DNA from: Bacteroidaceae bacterium
Lineage (GTDB): Bacteria > Bacteroidota > Bacteroidia > Bacteroidales > Bacteroidaceae
Assembly (NCBI GenBank): GCA_017416705.1
Contig: JAFQBG010000008.1
Location: 1 to 32,911, forward strand
Length of the DNA: 32,911 nucleotides
Direction: 5' to 3'
The notes beneath the pieces are model-generated. The model had not been told where the DNA came from. It searched no databases and saw only the letters and a program-made list of their open reading frames with translations. Of the stretch, positions 1-7,090 are shown one piece after another. Numbering within the stretch: the first letter of the stretch is position 1; every line of letters begins with the position of its first letter. The position numbers and the translations under genes are program-made.

Positions 1-75
1 GTACTGCTTTGTCTGTATGGAATGATGTCAAGGATCGTCGGCGTTTCGAATACAAGGAGGTTCCTTGTCGAAAGC
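1..75 (-). other. 5' leader of a probable rRNA operon (partial, runs off the left edge)
   Basis: Read on the minus strand, this stretch follows a strong promoter. It contains a perfect 7-bp hairpin (52-58 with 62-68, loop of 3) and then, at 1-36, a segment with GATCCTTGACAT and ACAAAGCAGTAC. Such a segment resembles the antitermination-like leader seen before 16S rRNA genes in Bacteroidales; this comparison is from memory. No rRNA body is in the window, so the identity is an inference from promoter type and leader. A tRNA operon is the main alternative. Confidence 0.5.
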
Positions 76-80
76 GAGTG

Positions 81-111
81 CAAAGGTAGAGCTTTTTTTT
101 GAACCTACAAA
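81..111 (-). promoter_or_regulatory. Strong Bacteroidota promoter, probably of an rRNA operon
   Basis: On the minus strand a -33 TTTG (108-111) is separated by exactly 19 bases from a -7 TACCTTTG (81-88), a full match to the Bacteroidota consensus TTTG-N19-TAnnTTTG. Runs of A and T lie directly upstream (112-150), as in UP elements of rRNA promoters. It points away from dnaG and off the left edge. Confidence 0.75.
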
Positions 112-403
112 CTTTTTCAAAACTTTTTTTTGAAAAAAATTGTTTTTTTTATTCGCCCAATCTGTTCCTGAGATACCACATTCGCCATTTCTGCGCCAAG
201 CGGCAGGCGTATGCGCTTGATACACAATTAAAAGTAAAAATCTGCTTGAATTTGCGCAATTACCCCTTTTGCGGTGTCGTTTTTTTCACAATTTCTGCCC
301 TGTGAAAATTTGGCCATATAAACTCGGACAATTTACAGGAAAATATTTTTCGGATTTTAAACAACTTCTGATATTTGAATTTTATTTTTATATGGTTTTA
401 TAC
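112..403. other. Gene-free divergent control region between the rRNA-type promoter and dnaG
   Basis: I see no credible gene here. The left part (112-150) is made of alternating A and T tracts that probably bend DNA and serve the minus-strand promoter. Further right is a perfect 8-bp inverted repeat, TTTTCACA (283-290) and TGTGAAAA (301-308), with a 10-base spacer, and a short palindrome TTGCGCAA (252-259). Their roles are unknown. Confidence 0.5.
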
Positions 404-411
404 TAACTTTG
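404..411 (+). promoter_or_regulatory. dnaG promoter -7 element
   Basis: TAACTTTG matches the -7 consensus TAnnTTTG, 23 bases before the chosen dnaG start. No good TTTG lies 19-20 bases upstream (TTTA at 381-384 is the closest), so this looks like a modest promoter. Confidence 0.55.
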
Positions 412-434
412 CATTTACAGGCAGATATTTTTAT

Positions 435-2447
435 ATGATAGACCGCAATACAATTGAACAGATAATGAATACAGCCAAAATAGAGGAGGTTGTATCGGAT
501 TTTGTGGTACTGCGCAGACGCGGAGTGAACATGATTGGGTTATGTCCTTTCCACGACGAGAAAACTCCTTCGTTCACTGTGTCGCCGGCAAAGAACCTAT
601 ATAAATGCTTTGGATGCGGCAAAGGAGGCGGCGCTGTACATTTTATTATGGAGCATGAGCAACTGAACTATTACGATGCTCTTCGTTGGCTTGCAAAAAA
701 ATATCATATAGAAATAAAGGAACGCGAACTGAGCGACGAGGAGAAGCAGCAGAACCAATTGCGCGAGAGTCTGTTCGTGATAAACCAATATGCCTTGCAA
801 TATTTTGTCGATACGCTACATGGCACCCCCGAGGGAGAAGCCATAGGACTGAACTATTTTCGCAGTCGCGGGCTGCACGACGAGACCATACGGAAATTCT
901 GTTTGGGATACTCGCCCGAGCGACGCGACAGTTTTGCGACCACAGCCACGCGTGCCGGATACCGTGCCGACCTGATAGCCAAGACAGGCGTGTGCTACAC
1001 CACCGACGACGGGCGTCTTATTGACCGTTTCTGGGGTCGCGTGATATTTCCGGTACACACCATATCAGGCAAGGTGGTAGCCTTTGGAGGGCGCATACTG
1101 CACAACAACCCCAAAGCGGCAAAGTATGTAAACTCGCCGGAGTCGGATATATACCACAAGAGCGACCATCTATACGGATTATATTTCTCGAAACAGGCCA
1201 TCATTAAACGCGACCATTGTATTTTGGTCGAGGGCTATCTTGATGTAATATCCATGCACCAGACCGGAATACAGAATGTGGTAGCCTCATCGGGAACATC
1301 GCTGACAACAGCGCAAATACGCCTGATACACCGTTTCACAAACAATGTCACCCTGCTGTACGATGGCGACAAAGCAGGCATAAAAGCCTCGATACGCGGA
1401 ATTGACATGCTGCTGGAAGAGGGCATGAACATAAATGTAGTGCTACTGCCCGAGGGCGAGGACCCCGACAGCTATGCACAAAGCCACTCCACGCAGGAAA
1501 TAGAAGACTACATAGGCAAAAACAGCGTCGATTTCATACGATTTAAAACCAACCTACTGCTTGACGAAGTGGGCAACGACCCTGTGCGTCGCGCCACGCT
1601 CATAGGCGACATTGTAAAAAGCATATCGGTAGTGCCCAATGACATATTGCGCAGCGAATATATAAAACGATGCAGCGGCATGCTTAACGTAGCGGAGCAG
1701 TTGCTGGTGTCCGAGGTTGCAAAAATTCGCAAACAACGCATGCAGGAGCAACAACGCCGCAGCTACAACAATACCGAAAACGAGGCCGAGGGAAACACCC
1801 CCACACAAGGCAACGATTTCGACAACGGGATAGAGGCAAGCATCGAAGAAAAACAAAACAACAATATATTATATAATAAGGAGAAAGCAATAATACAGTT
1901 TATACTGCGCAATGGCGGCAAGACACTGCAAGTACCCGAAAACAAACAGAGTGGCACGCCGGCATATACCGAAAGCATCATCTCGTACCTTTTCTACTCG
2001 TTCAAGGACGATTGTATCGAGCTAACGCACCCATTGTACAAACGCATATTCGAGGAAGCATCGCAACACGGCAACGAAGCAAGCTTCAAACCCGAGGATT
2101 ATTTTATGGCACACCCCGACGCCGAAGTATCGCGTCTGGCAGCCGAGCTATGCAGCGACCGCTACATGCTGAGCAAGTTTTTCAGCGAGTCTATGCAGAG
2201 CGAGGAGCACAACGAGCAGGCAATACTGTTTGAACAAACCATGCGCATAGCAACGGCATACAAACAGAGCATAATAGACGAGCTACTGAAAAAAACCATG
2301 GAGCAACTGAAAGACCCCGCTATTGCAGCCGACAGCACGCGCTACATGGAGGTCATGCAGGATTATAAATACCTTAAAGACACGCAACAGACGCTTAACA
2401 ACCAACTGCGAATGTATGGTTTTGGCAGCACCGCACTGAACGTATGA
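435..2447 (+). CDS. dnaG: DNA primase DnaG
   Basis: Synthesises the RNA primers for chromosome replication, working with the replicative helicase. The 670-residue protein has an N-terminal zinc-binding domain with Cys37, His40, Cys58 and Cys61 (CPFH and CFGCG), then the RNA polymerase core with a TOPRIM fold: EGYLD at 266-270 and DGDKAG at 310-315 hold the catalytic glutamate and metal-binding aspartates. The C-terminal third is poorly conserved and should contain the helicase-binding domain. I chose the ATG at 435, which begins MIDRNTIEQI. An in-frame TTG at 375 would put the promoter inside the gene and add an atypical hydrophobic extension. It is transcribed alone and converges on the folE operon. 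Confidence 0.97.
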   Translation: MIDRNTIEQIMNTAKIEEVVSDFVVLRRRGVNMIGLCPFHDEKTPSFTVSPAKNLYKCFGCGKGGGAVHFIMEHEQLNYYDALRWLAKKYHIEIKERELSDEEKQQNQLRESLFVINQYALQYFVDTLHGTPEGEAIGLNYFRSRGLHDETIRKFCLGYSPERRDSFATTATRAGYRADLIAKTGVCYTTDDGRLIDRFWGRVIFPVHTISGKVVAFGGRILHNNPKAAKYVNSPESDIYHKSDHLYGLYFSKQAIIKRDHCILVEGYLDVISMHQTGIQNVVASSGTSLTTAQIRLIHRFTNNVTLLYDGDKAGIKASIRGIDMLLEEGMNINVVLLPEGEDPDSYAQSHSTQEIEDYIGKNSVDFIRFKTNLLLDEVGNDPVRRATLIGDIVKSISVVPNDILRSEYIKRCSGMLNVAEQLLVSEVAKIRKQRMQEQQRRSYNNTENEAEGNTPTQGNDFDNGIEASIEEKQNNNILYNKEKAIIQFILRNGGKTLQVPENKQSGTPAYTESIISYLFYSFKDDCIELTHPLYKRIFEEASQHGNEASFKPEDYFMAHPDAEVSRLAAELCSDRYMLSKFFSESMQSEEHNEQAILFEQTMRIATAYKQSIIDELLKKTMEQLKDPAIAADSTRYMEVMQDYKYLKDTQQTLNNQLRMYGFGSTALNV

Positions 2448-2484
2448 AAAAAAGAAGGTTGCCCCCCTTCCGCGGAAACAACCT
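2447..2484 (-). terminator. Intrinsic terminator of the folE operon
   Basis: On the minus strand AGGTTG (2484-2479) pairs with CAACCT (2461-2456). The stem can be extended inward by G-U and G-C pairs around a GC-rich core. It is followed by a T-rich run that overlaps the dnaG stop codon on the other strand. The plus-strand side has no T run, so it mainly stops the minus-strand transcript. Confidence 0.6.
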
Positions 2485-2509
2485 ACCTTATATAAATATA
2501 TAATGTATA

Positions 2510-3085
2510 TTACCTGTTGCGCAACAAATTCATAAATTCCTCGCGCGTCTTTGCCTGATTGAATGCGCCACAAAAATCGGATGTGGTGGTTACCGAGTTT
2601 TGCTTTTTTATTCCACGCATTTGCATGCACAGGTGCTGTGCCTCGACAACAACCATGACACCAAGGGGGTTAAGCGTCTGTTGTATGCACTCTTTTATTT
2701 GCAGTGTCAGACGTTCTTGCACTTGCAAACGTCGTGCAAATACATCGACCACTCGCGCAATTTTGCTTAGCCCTGTGATGTATCCGTTGGGTATATATGC
2801 CACATGTACTTTGCCAAAGAATGGCAATATATGATGTTCGCACAGGGAATAGAAATCTATGTCCTTTACTATAACCATTTGACTGTAATCCTCCTTGAAC
2901 ATGGCACCGCGCAATATGGCATGTGGGTCTTCGTTGTACCCCGATGTGGTGTCGAGTATGGCACGTGCCACACGCTCGGGTGTTTTAATAAGTCCCTCGC
3001 GAGCAGTATCCTCGCCTATTAGTTCGAGCATGCTACGGCAATTATCCATGAGCCCCTCGATGATTTTTTCCCTGTTTTCTTGCAT
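2510..3085 (-). CDS. folE: GTP cyclohydrolase I
   Basis: Converts GTP to 7,8-dihydroneopterin triphosphate, the first step toward tetrahydrofolate and also toward 7-deazaguanine compounds. The 191-residue protein has the usual family length. The zinc ligands are visible as Cys82, His85 (in SLCEHH) and Cys153 (in QHLCMQMRG), together with the FFGKVHVAY and [10 protein letters not shown] segments of the active site. It is the last gene of the minus-strand operon, starting 10 bases after the SPOR gene, with a terminator just beyond its stop. No Shine-Dalgarno precedes it, as is usual in this lineage. Confidence 0.97.
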   Translation of the reverse strand: MQENREKIIEGLMDNCRSMLELIGEDTAREGLIKTPERVARAILDTTSGYNEDPHAILRGAMFKEDYSQMVIVKDIDFYSLCEHHILPFFGKVHVAYIPNGYITGLSKIARVVDVFARRLQVQERLTLQIKECIQQTLNPLGVMVVVEAQHLCMQMRGIKKQNSVTTTSDFCGAFNQAKTREEFMNLLRNR

Positions 3086-3095
3086 CCTATTTATA

Positions 3096-3539
3096 TTAAT
3101 AAGGTAGGTTTATAAGGCATTTCTTTACGGAAATTTCTTTGAATTTTTTAGTGGCTTTTAGCCTGTACATAACAGCCTCGGCTTCCTCGCGCGTGCGATA
3201 ATCGCCATAGAGACAGGAACGTATGGGCGACTCAAAAACTACGTACACCTGCGCACCGGGGAAATTGTCGCGCATGTATTTAGCCATTTTATTGGCTTCA
3301 TCGCGGGCTGTACGCGAGTTGTTTCCCGAATAGACCATTACACGATAGCCCTCGACTTGCGCCACCTTGCCGTTGTTCTTGGCCATGGAGCCCATGAGTT
3401 CTATCAGCTTGGCAGGCTGCATGACACGCACAGTACCCTGCCCCTGAACATCGCGTTGGAGTTCGGTAACAATGTTACTTTGTGCCTTGATTGTCAAGGC
3501 ACAAAGTAACATAATTGTCATTATACACAGTTTTTTCAT
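3096..3539 (-). CDS. Secreted SPOR-domain protein
   Basis: A small exported protein of about 147 residues. It begins with a signal peptide (MKK, a hydrophobic stretch, then a likely cleavage after KAQ near residue 20). The C-terminal half (roughly residues 63-140, from [10 protein letters not shown] to KCLINLPY) has the SPOR fold pattern. SPOR domains bind peptidoglycan strands stripped of stem peptides, often at division sites; binding here is inferred from the family. The start overlaps the tpiA stop codon as ATGA. A second ATG six bases earlier (3545) would add two residues. Position in the operon suggests translational coupling to tpiA. Confidence 0.85.
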   Translation of the reverse strand: MKKLCIMTIMLLCALTIKAQSNIVTELQRDVQGQGTVRVMQPAKLIELMGSMAKNNGKVAQVEGYRVMVYSGNNSRTARDEANKMAKYMRDNFPGAQVYVVFESPIRSCLYGDYRTREEAEAVMYRLKATKKFKEISVKKCLINLPY

Positions 3540-4294
3540 TTCCATGCGTCGATGATACCTTTGAAATCGGCTGCCTTCAACGATGCACCGCCAATGAGTC
3601 CGCCATCTACATCGGGATTAGCGAAAAGCTCTTTTGCATTGCTTGCCTTGCAGCTGCCACCATATAGTATCGAGGTGTTCTCTGCCACTTCGTTGCCATA
3701 TTTCTGTGCAATGGTCGAACGGATGTAGGCATGTATCTCCTGTGCTTGCTCGGGGGTTGCTGTGAGTCCTGTACCGATGGCCCAAACCGGCTCGTAGGCA
3801 AGGATTATCTTTGAGAAGTCCTCGGCCGACAGGTCGTAGAGAGAACCTGCGAGTTGTTTATAAACAACCTCGTTCTGTATGCCTTGGTTGCGCTCCTCCA
3901 ATACTTCGCCAATACAGAAAATGGGTGTGAGGCCGTTTGCCAACGCCAATTGTACTTTCTCTTTCAGGATTTCCTCGGTTTCGCCATAGTATGCGCGACG
4001 CTCGGAGTGACCAAGGATGACATATTTAGCACCTGTCGAAGCTACCATAGCGGCAGACACTTCGCCTGTATATGCACCCGACACTTTGTCGGCACAGTTC
4101 TCGGCACCAACACCTATCACCGATGCGTCCACTGCGGGCACTACCGATGCCAAGTGTATGAAGGGAGTACAGATTACTACGTCGCAATTGGGTTTGTCGG
4201 CTGTCAAAGCCTCGTTGAGTTCTTTTGCCAATGCAACACCTTCTTGAAGGTTCAAGTTCATTTTCCAGTTTCCTGCAACAATTTTCTTTCTCAT
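3536..4294 (-). CDS. tpiA: Triosephosphate isomerase
   Basis: Interconverts dihydroxyacetone phosphate and glyceraldehyde 3-phosphate in glycolysis and gluconeogenesis. The 252-residue protein has all catalytic residues: Asn9 and Lys11 in GNWKM, His96 in ILGHSERR, and Glu168 in [11 protein letters not shown], which also starts the mobile loop. The phosphate-binding segments YGGSCK and GGLIGGASL are near the C-terminus. It lies 33 bases downstream of the DoxX-like gene and overlaps the SPOR gene start, so it is probably expressed as part of the operon. No separate promoter was found in the 33-base gap. Confidence 0.98.
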   Translation of the reverse strand: MRKKIVAGNWKMNLNLQEGVALAKELNEALTADKPNCDVVICTPFIHLASVVPAVDASVIGVGAENCADKVSGAYTGEVSAAMVASTGAKYVILGHSERRAYYGETEEILKEKVQLALANGLTPIFCIGEVLEERNQGIQNEVVYKQLAGSLYDLSAEDFSKIILAYEPVWAIGTGLTATPEQAQEIHAYIRSTIAQKYGNEVAENTSILYGGSCKASNAKELFANPDVDGGLIGGASLKAADFKGIIDAWK

Positions 4295-4327
4295 GTTTTT
4301 TCTTTTTAAGGGTTTGTATTTATTATT

Positions 4328-5638
4328 TCACTCTTGTTCTGTCTGTTTATCGGAAGGGCTGTTCTTGTGGGCTGCTGTTTCTTTTTTACTGCCACCGGTG
4401 AACATGTCGGCTAATATTATGAGCAACAGCGGTATGACAAACAGCAACAGCCATATATTGATATTGCGGGTATAGTCGTAAATGCCTTTCACTTTGTCGG
4501 GCATGAGGGTTGGCGAGCTATACATCTGCTCCACTGTGGGCAGGTCTGTAACGTTCCATTTCCCTGCCACCATGCCGTCTCTCATGAGCAACAAGCCGGG
4601 GTTGGAGCGCAAAATGGTTTTTAGCATTATCTCGTCGGCCCACAGGATGGGATATTCGGCGCCTGTCCGTTTGCGCCATAGCTCGACGCTCTCGGGCTCC
4701 GACGACGTTGCGGCATAGAATTTCACGCCTTGCTCCACACAGAAATAGTATGTGTCGTTTATCTTGTCAACACGACTTTCGTCGGCTGTTTCTATGCGGT
4801 TGATGACAAGCAGGCATACATAGCCTGTGTCGGAGAGGATTTCCTGTGCATAATCGTGCCCCGACTGCATATCCAAGAACGAAAAATCGGGTATGAGCGA
4901 CGGGTGTCCAGCCTTGATGATTTCGCTGCGACTGCCAAGGTAGTTCCACGTGCTATCGGGATAGTTTTCGTCGCTGAATTCTTTTACTTCGCCGTTTTTC
5001 TCGAAACGATATATTACTTTATATTCCGATGGTACATCCTCGACGGCAGAACGCAAATCGCGCCCTATGGCAAACGGGCGAAAATCCATCACGGGAAGGA
5101 ACGACAGCGACACAGCCTCGACCAGCGTTATGTAGGATACGGCAAACAAGGCTACCGCCCATCGGTTGTGCACCGACACACGACGCACAAAGAGTCGGCT
5201 TTTCACGCATGCAATGGTGGCAAGCAGCAACAGCACGATGTTTTTGCCGAATGTAGCCCAATTGGAAAGTTTGAAGGCATCGCCAAAACAACCGCAGTCG
5301 TGCACCGGGTTCCACACTGCCAGAACAAGTGTCAAGGGCGTGAATAAAAGGAAGAACAGAAAAGTGAGCAACGTCACCCCCCTGACATATACGCCCATGA
5401 GCAGAAGAACACCCGTTATGAACTCCACAGCCGAAAGCAACGAAGCACCCAACAGGAACCAACCATCGCCTATATTATCGATGCCGAATGCCGCAAAGTA
5501 CTCTTGCAGCTTATAGGACAGACCCACAGGGTCCACTGCTTTCACAAAACCCGAAAGCAACAGCACCAACGACAATAGTAAACGCGACAGGTTCACTAAC
5601 AGCATGGTCAGTCTTTGTGTATTAATCAATCGCGCCAT
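4328..5638 (-). CDS. BT_3928-type DoxX/MauE membrane protein with extracytoplasmic C-terminal domain
   Basis: A 436-residue membrane protein. The N-terminal part (about 12-180) has several hydrophobic segments and the signature features of MauE/DoxX proteins: SGFVKAVDPVG at 29-39 and a Cys-X-Cys pair, DCGCFGD, at 114-120. A soluble region follows (about 200-385), with a hydrophobic strand (TGYVCLLVI) and a late GLLLM-RDG segment reminiscent of a thioredoxin-like fold but without a visible CXXC. A last membrane segment lies near 393-412, then a charged tail. The name comes from the Bacteroides family found beside tpiA. A role in disulfide or redox handling at the membrane is inferred from MauE relatives. 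It overlaps the Nmad1 gene by 17 bases. Confidence 0.8.
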   Translation of the reverse strand: MARLINTQRLTMLLVNLSRLLLSLVLLLSGFVKAVDPVGLSYKLQEYFAAFGIDNIGDGWFLLGASLLSAVEFITGVLLLMGVYVRGVTLLTFLFFLLFTPLTLVLAVWNPVHDCGCFGDAFKLSNWATFGKNIVLLLLATIACVKSRLFVRRVSVHNRWAVALFAVSYITLVEAVSLSFLPVMDFRPFAIGRDLRSAVEDVPSEYKVIYRFEKNGEVKEFSDENYPDSTWNYLGSRSEIIKAGHPSLIPDFSFLDMQSGHDYAQEILSDTGYVCLLVINRIETADESRVDKINDTYYFCVEQGVKFYAATSSEPESVELWRKRTGAEYPILWADEIMLKTILRSNPGLLLMRDGMVAGKWNVTDLPTVEQMYSSPTLMPDKVKGIYDYTRNINIWLLLFVIPLLLIILADMFTGGSKKETAAHKNSPSDKQTEQE

Positions 5639-6179
5639 TTTTTATCAATGCAAATACTGCGTAGTTTATCATATCCATGTAATTGGCATCAACGCCTTCG
5701 GATACTTTGGTGACACCGCCAAGCTCCTCAATTTGTTTTGTGCGCCATATCTTGGTGAGGATTAGGTCGGTATAGGATGTGACACGCATACCGCGCCATG
5801 CTTCGGCATAGTCGTGGTTTTTCTTTTTCATCAGTTCAAGGGTTGCTTGCGCCTTGGCATCGTACAATTGCAAAGCCTCCTCGGCTGTTATGTCGCAGTT
5901 GTCGGCATATCCCTTGTCCAATTGAACCAGCGATATGATGCCGTAGTTCACAATGCCTATGAACTCCGAGTTTATATCCTCGCCCACCATATTTTCATTG
6001 CCCGTCTCCAAGGTGCGTATGCGTTTTGCCTTAATGAATATTTGGTCGGTCAATGACTGCGGACGCATTATGCGCCACGATGCACCATAGTCGTATAGTT
6101 TTTTACTGAATAGTTCGCGGCACAGGGATATCACTGCTTCGAACTGTTTGTTTGTATTTTGTAGTTCTGTTTTTTCCAT
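5622..6179 (-). CDS. Tandem DUF1599 (nucleotide modification associated domain 1) protein
   Basis: A 185-residue soluble protein made of two copies of the same domain. Copy 1 (about 29-88) and copy 2 (about 122-180) share, in register, DY (30-31 / 123-124), WRxMR (35-39 / 128-132), S-x-TD (42-45 / 135-138), a K..R pair, and NY (78-79 / 172-173). The family is all-helical and was linked to modified-nucleotide gene sets in phages by comparative genomics; its activity is not known to me. The start at 6179 (MEKTELQ) leaves 8 bases to the preceding gene; a start at 6227 would add 16 residues and overlap it. It overlaps the DoxX-like gene, so translation is probably coupled. Confidence 0.8.
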   Translation of the reverse strand: MEKTELQNTNKQFEAVISLCRELFSKKLYDYGASWRIMRPQSLTDQIFIKAKRIRTLETGNENMVGEDINSEFIGIVNYGIISLVQLDKGYADNCDITAEEALQLYDAKAQATLELMKKKNHDYAEAWRGMRVTSYTDLILTKIWRTKQIEELGGVTKVSEGVDANYMDMINYAVFALIKNGAID

Positions 6180-6187
6180 AATGACAC

Positions 6188-6931
6188 TTAGGATATTTTT
6201 GGATATTTCTTGAACAGGCTGTCCCATTTCATTTTTATGACGCCGAAAAAGGCTTCACTGAATATGGAACCGCTCATTTTAGACTCGCCCAGCACACGAT
6301 TGACAAAAATCACCGGTACTTCCTTTATTTTAAAACCGCATTTATAGGTTGTGAACTTCATTTCTATCTGGAAGGCATATCCTTTGAATTGGATAGAATC
6401 GAGGTTTATAGTTTCCAATACTTTGCGTCGGTAGCAGTTGAAACCGGCTGTGGTGTCATAAACAGGGATACCTGTTATCATGCGCACATATTTCGATGCG
6501 AAATAGGACATGAGTACACGCCCCATGGGCCAATTGACAACATTTACGCCTGTCACATAGCGACTGCCAATGGATAGGTCGTAACCATCCTTGGCGCAGG
6601 CCTCATAAAGAGCAGGCACATCGGCGGGATTGTGCGAAAAGTCGGCATCCATCTCGAAAACATATTCGTAGTTCTGTTGCAAAGCCCATTTGAAACCGGC
6701 AATGTAGGCGGTGCCCAAACCAAGCTTGCCCGAACGCTCTATTATATATACCCGCCCGGGATGCTCGACCATTATAGATTTTACAATGTCGGAGGTTCCA
6801 TCGGGAGAGCCATCGTCCACAACGAGAACATCGAAAGAATGTTCCAAAGAGAGAACGGCGCCTATTATATTACGAATATTCTCCTTCTCGTTATAGGTGG
6901 GTATTATTATTACACTGTCGCTTTGTGCCAT
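6188..6931 (-). CDS. Polyprenol-phosphate mannosyltransferase-like GT2 glycosyltransferase
   Basis: A 247-residue family 2 glycosyltransferase of the dolichol-phosphate mannose synthase type. It is expected to move a sugar from a nucleotide donor to a polyprenyl phosphate carrier at the inner face of the membrane. Motifs are PTYNE at 11-15, VVDDGSPDGT at 37-46 and the metal-binding MDADFSH at 94-100, followed by GSRY and a C-terminal WDSLFKKY. There are no C-terminal membrane helices, so it is the short soluble or peripheral form. The exact sugar cannot be read from sequence. It is the first gene of the minus-strand operon that runs to folE. Confidence 0.88.
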   Translation of the reverse strand: MAQSDSVIIIPTYNEKENIRNIIGAVLSLEHSFDVLVVDDGSPDGTSDIVKSIMVEHPGRVYIIERSGKLGLGTAYIAGFKWALQQNYEYVFEMDADFSHNPADVPALYEACAKDGYDLSIGSRYVTGVNVVNWPMGRVLMSYFASKYVRMITGIPVYDTTAGFNCYRRKVLETINLDSIQFKGYAFQIEMKFTTYKCGFKIKEVPVIFVNRVLGESKMSGSIFSEAFFGVIKMKWDSLFKKYPKIS

Positions 6932-6951
6932 ATATTTTATATTTCATTTTG

Positions 6952-6959
6952 CGAAGATA
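6952..6959 (-). promoter_or_regulatory. Promoter -7 element of the glycosyltransferase-to-folE operon
   Basis: On the minus strand TATCTTCG, a common variant of TAnnTTTG, ends 21 bases before the glycosyltransferase start. The expected -33 position holds GGTG rather than TTTG, so the call rests mainly on the -7 box and its position. Confidence 0.5.
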
Positions 6960-7075
6960 CTGAAAAAAGAGAGCAATTCACCCTCTTAACGGCTAAAAAA
7001 ATAAATTTATAAATAAATTTAAGTTAAAGAGCACATAAGTGAATGTGTTTTTTTAGAAATAACGGAATAAAAATG

Positions 7076-7083
7076 TAATTTTG
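7076..7083 (+). promoter_or_regulatory. mfd promoter -7 element
   Basis: TAATTTTG fits TAnnTTTG exactly and ends only 7 bases before the mfd ATG at 7091. Transcription would start at or within a few bases of the start codon. The 19-base position upstream holds TTAG, a poor -33. The 159-base gap between this gene and the divergent glycosyltransferase is otherwise AT-rich with nothing recognisable. Confidence 0.55.
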
Positions 7084-7090
7084 CAGAACT

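Noticed and set aside
28-225. A 65-residue open frame on the minus strand at the left edge
   Set aside because: It spans the consensus promoter and rRNA-like leader on the same strand, so it cannot be a normal gene expressed from that promoter.
375-434. Upstream TTG start for dnaG
   Set aside because: It would place the -7 box inside the coding region and add residues that do not belong to the primase zinc domain.
4730-5347. A 205-residue open frame on the plus strand inside the DoxX-like gene
   Set aside because: It overlaps a gene with clear membrane topology and family signatures on the other strand, and it has no motif of its own.
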